Origin: Demequinaceae bacterium UBA4004
GTDB lineage: Bacteria > Actinomycetota > Actinomycetes > Actinomycetales > Demequinaceae
Length of the DNA: 6,387 nt
Direction of reading: 5' to 3'
Assembly (NCBI GenBank): GCA_002384765.1
Contig: DGBM01000121.1
Location: 544-6,930, forward strand
Position 1 is the stretch's first letter, and each line of letters opens with the position of its first letter. The position numbers and the translations under genes were made by a program. Below, piece after piece: positions 5,891 to 6,387 of this stretch. Under the pieces are notes generated by a model. It was given only the letters and a program-made list of their open reading frames with translations, ran no database searches and was not told the DNA's origin.

Positions 5891-6387
5891 ATGGCCTCTG
5901 CACTGTTTTCCCCGCTCACCCTGCGCTCCATGACAGCCCGCAATCGCGTCTGGGTCAGCCCCATGTGCCAGTACTCGTGCGAGGGCCGGGACGGCGTCGT
6001 CACGGACTGGCACCTGGTGCACCTCGGCGCCTTCGCGCAAGGCGGAGCCGGCATCGTCATGGCGGAGGCCACCGCCGTGAGCCCCGAGGGCCGCATTACC
6101 CCGTGGTGCACCGGCATCTGGAACCGCGAACAGCGTGACGCGTGGACCCGCGTGACCGAGTTCATTCGGGGTCAAGGGGCAGTGCCCGCCATCCAGCTGC
6201 AGCACGCGGGCCGCAAGGCGTCCACGTATCGCGACTGGTCCGGCAAGGGCACCGTCCCCCTCAGCGACGGCGGGTGGCAAACCGTCGCGCCTTCGGCCAT
6301 CGCCTTCCCGGGGTACGAAGCGCCCGTCGAACTCGACGCGCAAGGCATTGCCGACATCGTGGCCGACTTCGGAGCGGCAGCGCGCCG
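5891..6387 (+). CDS. NADH:flavin oxidoreductase, Old Yellow Enzyme family, YqjM/NamA class (N-terminal part)
   Basis: The first 165 residues of an FMN-dependent ene-reductase are present; the family is about 340-370 aa, so the gene leaves the window at the right edge. Such enzymes reduce activated C=C bonds of enals, enones and electrophilic xenobiotics using NAD(P)H, in the cytoplasm. The read begins MASALFSPLTLRSMTARNRV, then SPMCQYS (23-29), DWHLVHLGAFAQGGAGIV (39-56), EATAVSPEGRITP (59-71) and IQLQHAGRKAS (101-111). C26, Y28, A60 and Q102 fall at the same numbers as the flavin-contacting residues of Bacillus YqjM, where Cys26 tunes the FMN redox potential; the His-His substrate pair and the later Arg lie beyond the edge. 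The ATG has AGGA seven bases upstream, and an ATG eight bases earlier is out of frame. Such genes are often under a divergent or local regulator; here the divergent neighbour is the lipoprotein instead. Confidence 0.93.
   Translation, partial: MASALFSPLTLRSMTARNRVWVSPMCQYSCEGRDGVVTDWHLVHLGAFAQGGAGIVMAEATAVSPEGRITPWCTGIWNREQRDAWTRVTEFIRGQGAVPAIQLQHAGRKASTYRDWSGKGTVPLSDGGWQTVAPSAIAFPGYEAPVELDAQGIADIVADFGAAAR

Noticed and set aside
5236..6138. Plus-strand open frame of 300 codons across the lipoprotein gene and into the OYE gene
   Set aside because: It is antisense to a lipoprotein with a clear lipobox and out of frame with the OYE protein, whose motifs are unmistakable in another frame.
5741..6343. 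Minus-strand open frames opposite the OYE gene
   Set aside because: They are shadows of the OYE coding strand, Arg/Gly/His-rich and without motifs or RBS.
1..6387. CRISPR arrays, insertion sequences, rRNA, riboswitches
   Set aside because: No regularly spaced repeats, transposase motifs, inverted-repeat ends, rRNA cores or recognisable riboswitch elements were seen by eye.

Overview
This is a 6.4 kb piece of a high-GC chromosome, most likely from an actinomycete (Actinomycetota, perhaps Micrococcales). The grounds are the very GC-rich codon usage, GTG starts with AGGAGG-type ribosome binding sites, an EttA N-terminus of actinobacterial type, an SSB paralogue next to a pair of dynamin-like GTPases, a tRNA gene without an encoded CCA end, and a lipoprotein of a style common in this phylum. 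The order-level placement is inference. Nothing points to a phage, plasmid or transposon. Most of the window looks like ordinary core or near-core chromosome.

Left block (1-3875, all on the minus strand, so read right to left). Transcription would begin with a large dynamin-like GTPase (start 3875). A second GTPase follows, whose GTG start overlaps the first gene's stop by four bases, so the two are almost certainly co-translated partners. After a 172 bp gap with a hairpin comes a short single-stranded DNA-binding protein without the usual acidic PF tail. After another gap with a strong 9 bp hairpin comes the N-terminus of EttA, the ABC-F translational throttle factor, which is cut by the window edge. 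The GTPase pair recalls the paired bacterial dynamins of actinomycetes (DynA/DynB, IniA/IniC), and an SSB paralogue (SsbB) acts in chromosome segregation in Streptomyces. A shared role in membrane or septum work and chromosome handling is therefore a reasonable but unproven reading.

Middle (3876-4082). A 103 bp divergent spacer separates the GTPase operon from a plus-strand tRNA-Arg(TCT) gene. The last bases of the tRNA are copied in an exact 15 bp tandem duplication directly after the gene, followed by a third, decayed partial copy.

Right block (4083-6387). Two minus-strand genes follow: a PAS-GGDEF diguanylate cyclase with intact catalytic and inhibitory sites and a cysteine/histidine-bearing PAS domain, and upstream of it a small lipoprotein of unknown function with a four-residue repeat. 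A 226 bp divergent spacer, with a plausible promoter and an overlapping palindrome, separates these from a plus-strand Old Yellow Enzyme flavin oxidoreductase of the YqjM class. That gene runs off the right edge.

The least ordinary items are the tail-to-start-overlapping GTPase pair with degenerate nucleotide-specificity motifs, the cysteine PAS on the cyclase, and the duplicated tRNA 3' end. I did not find a clear undescribed system.
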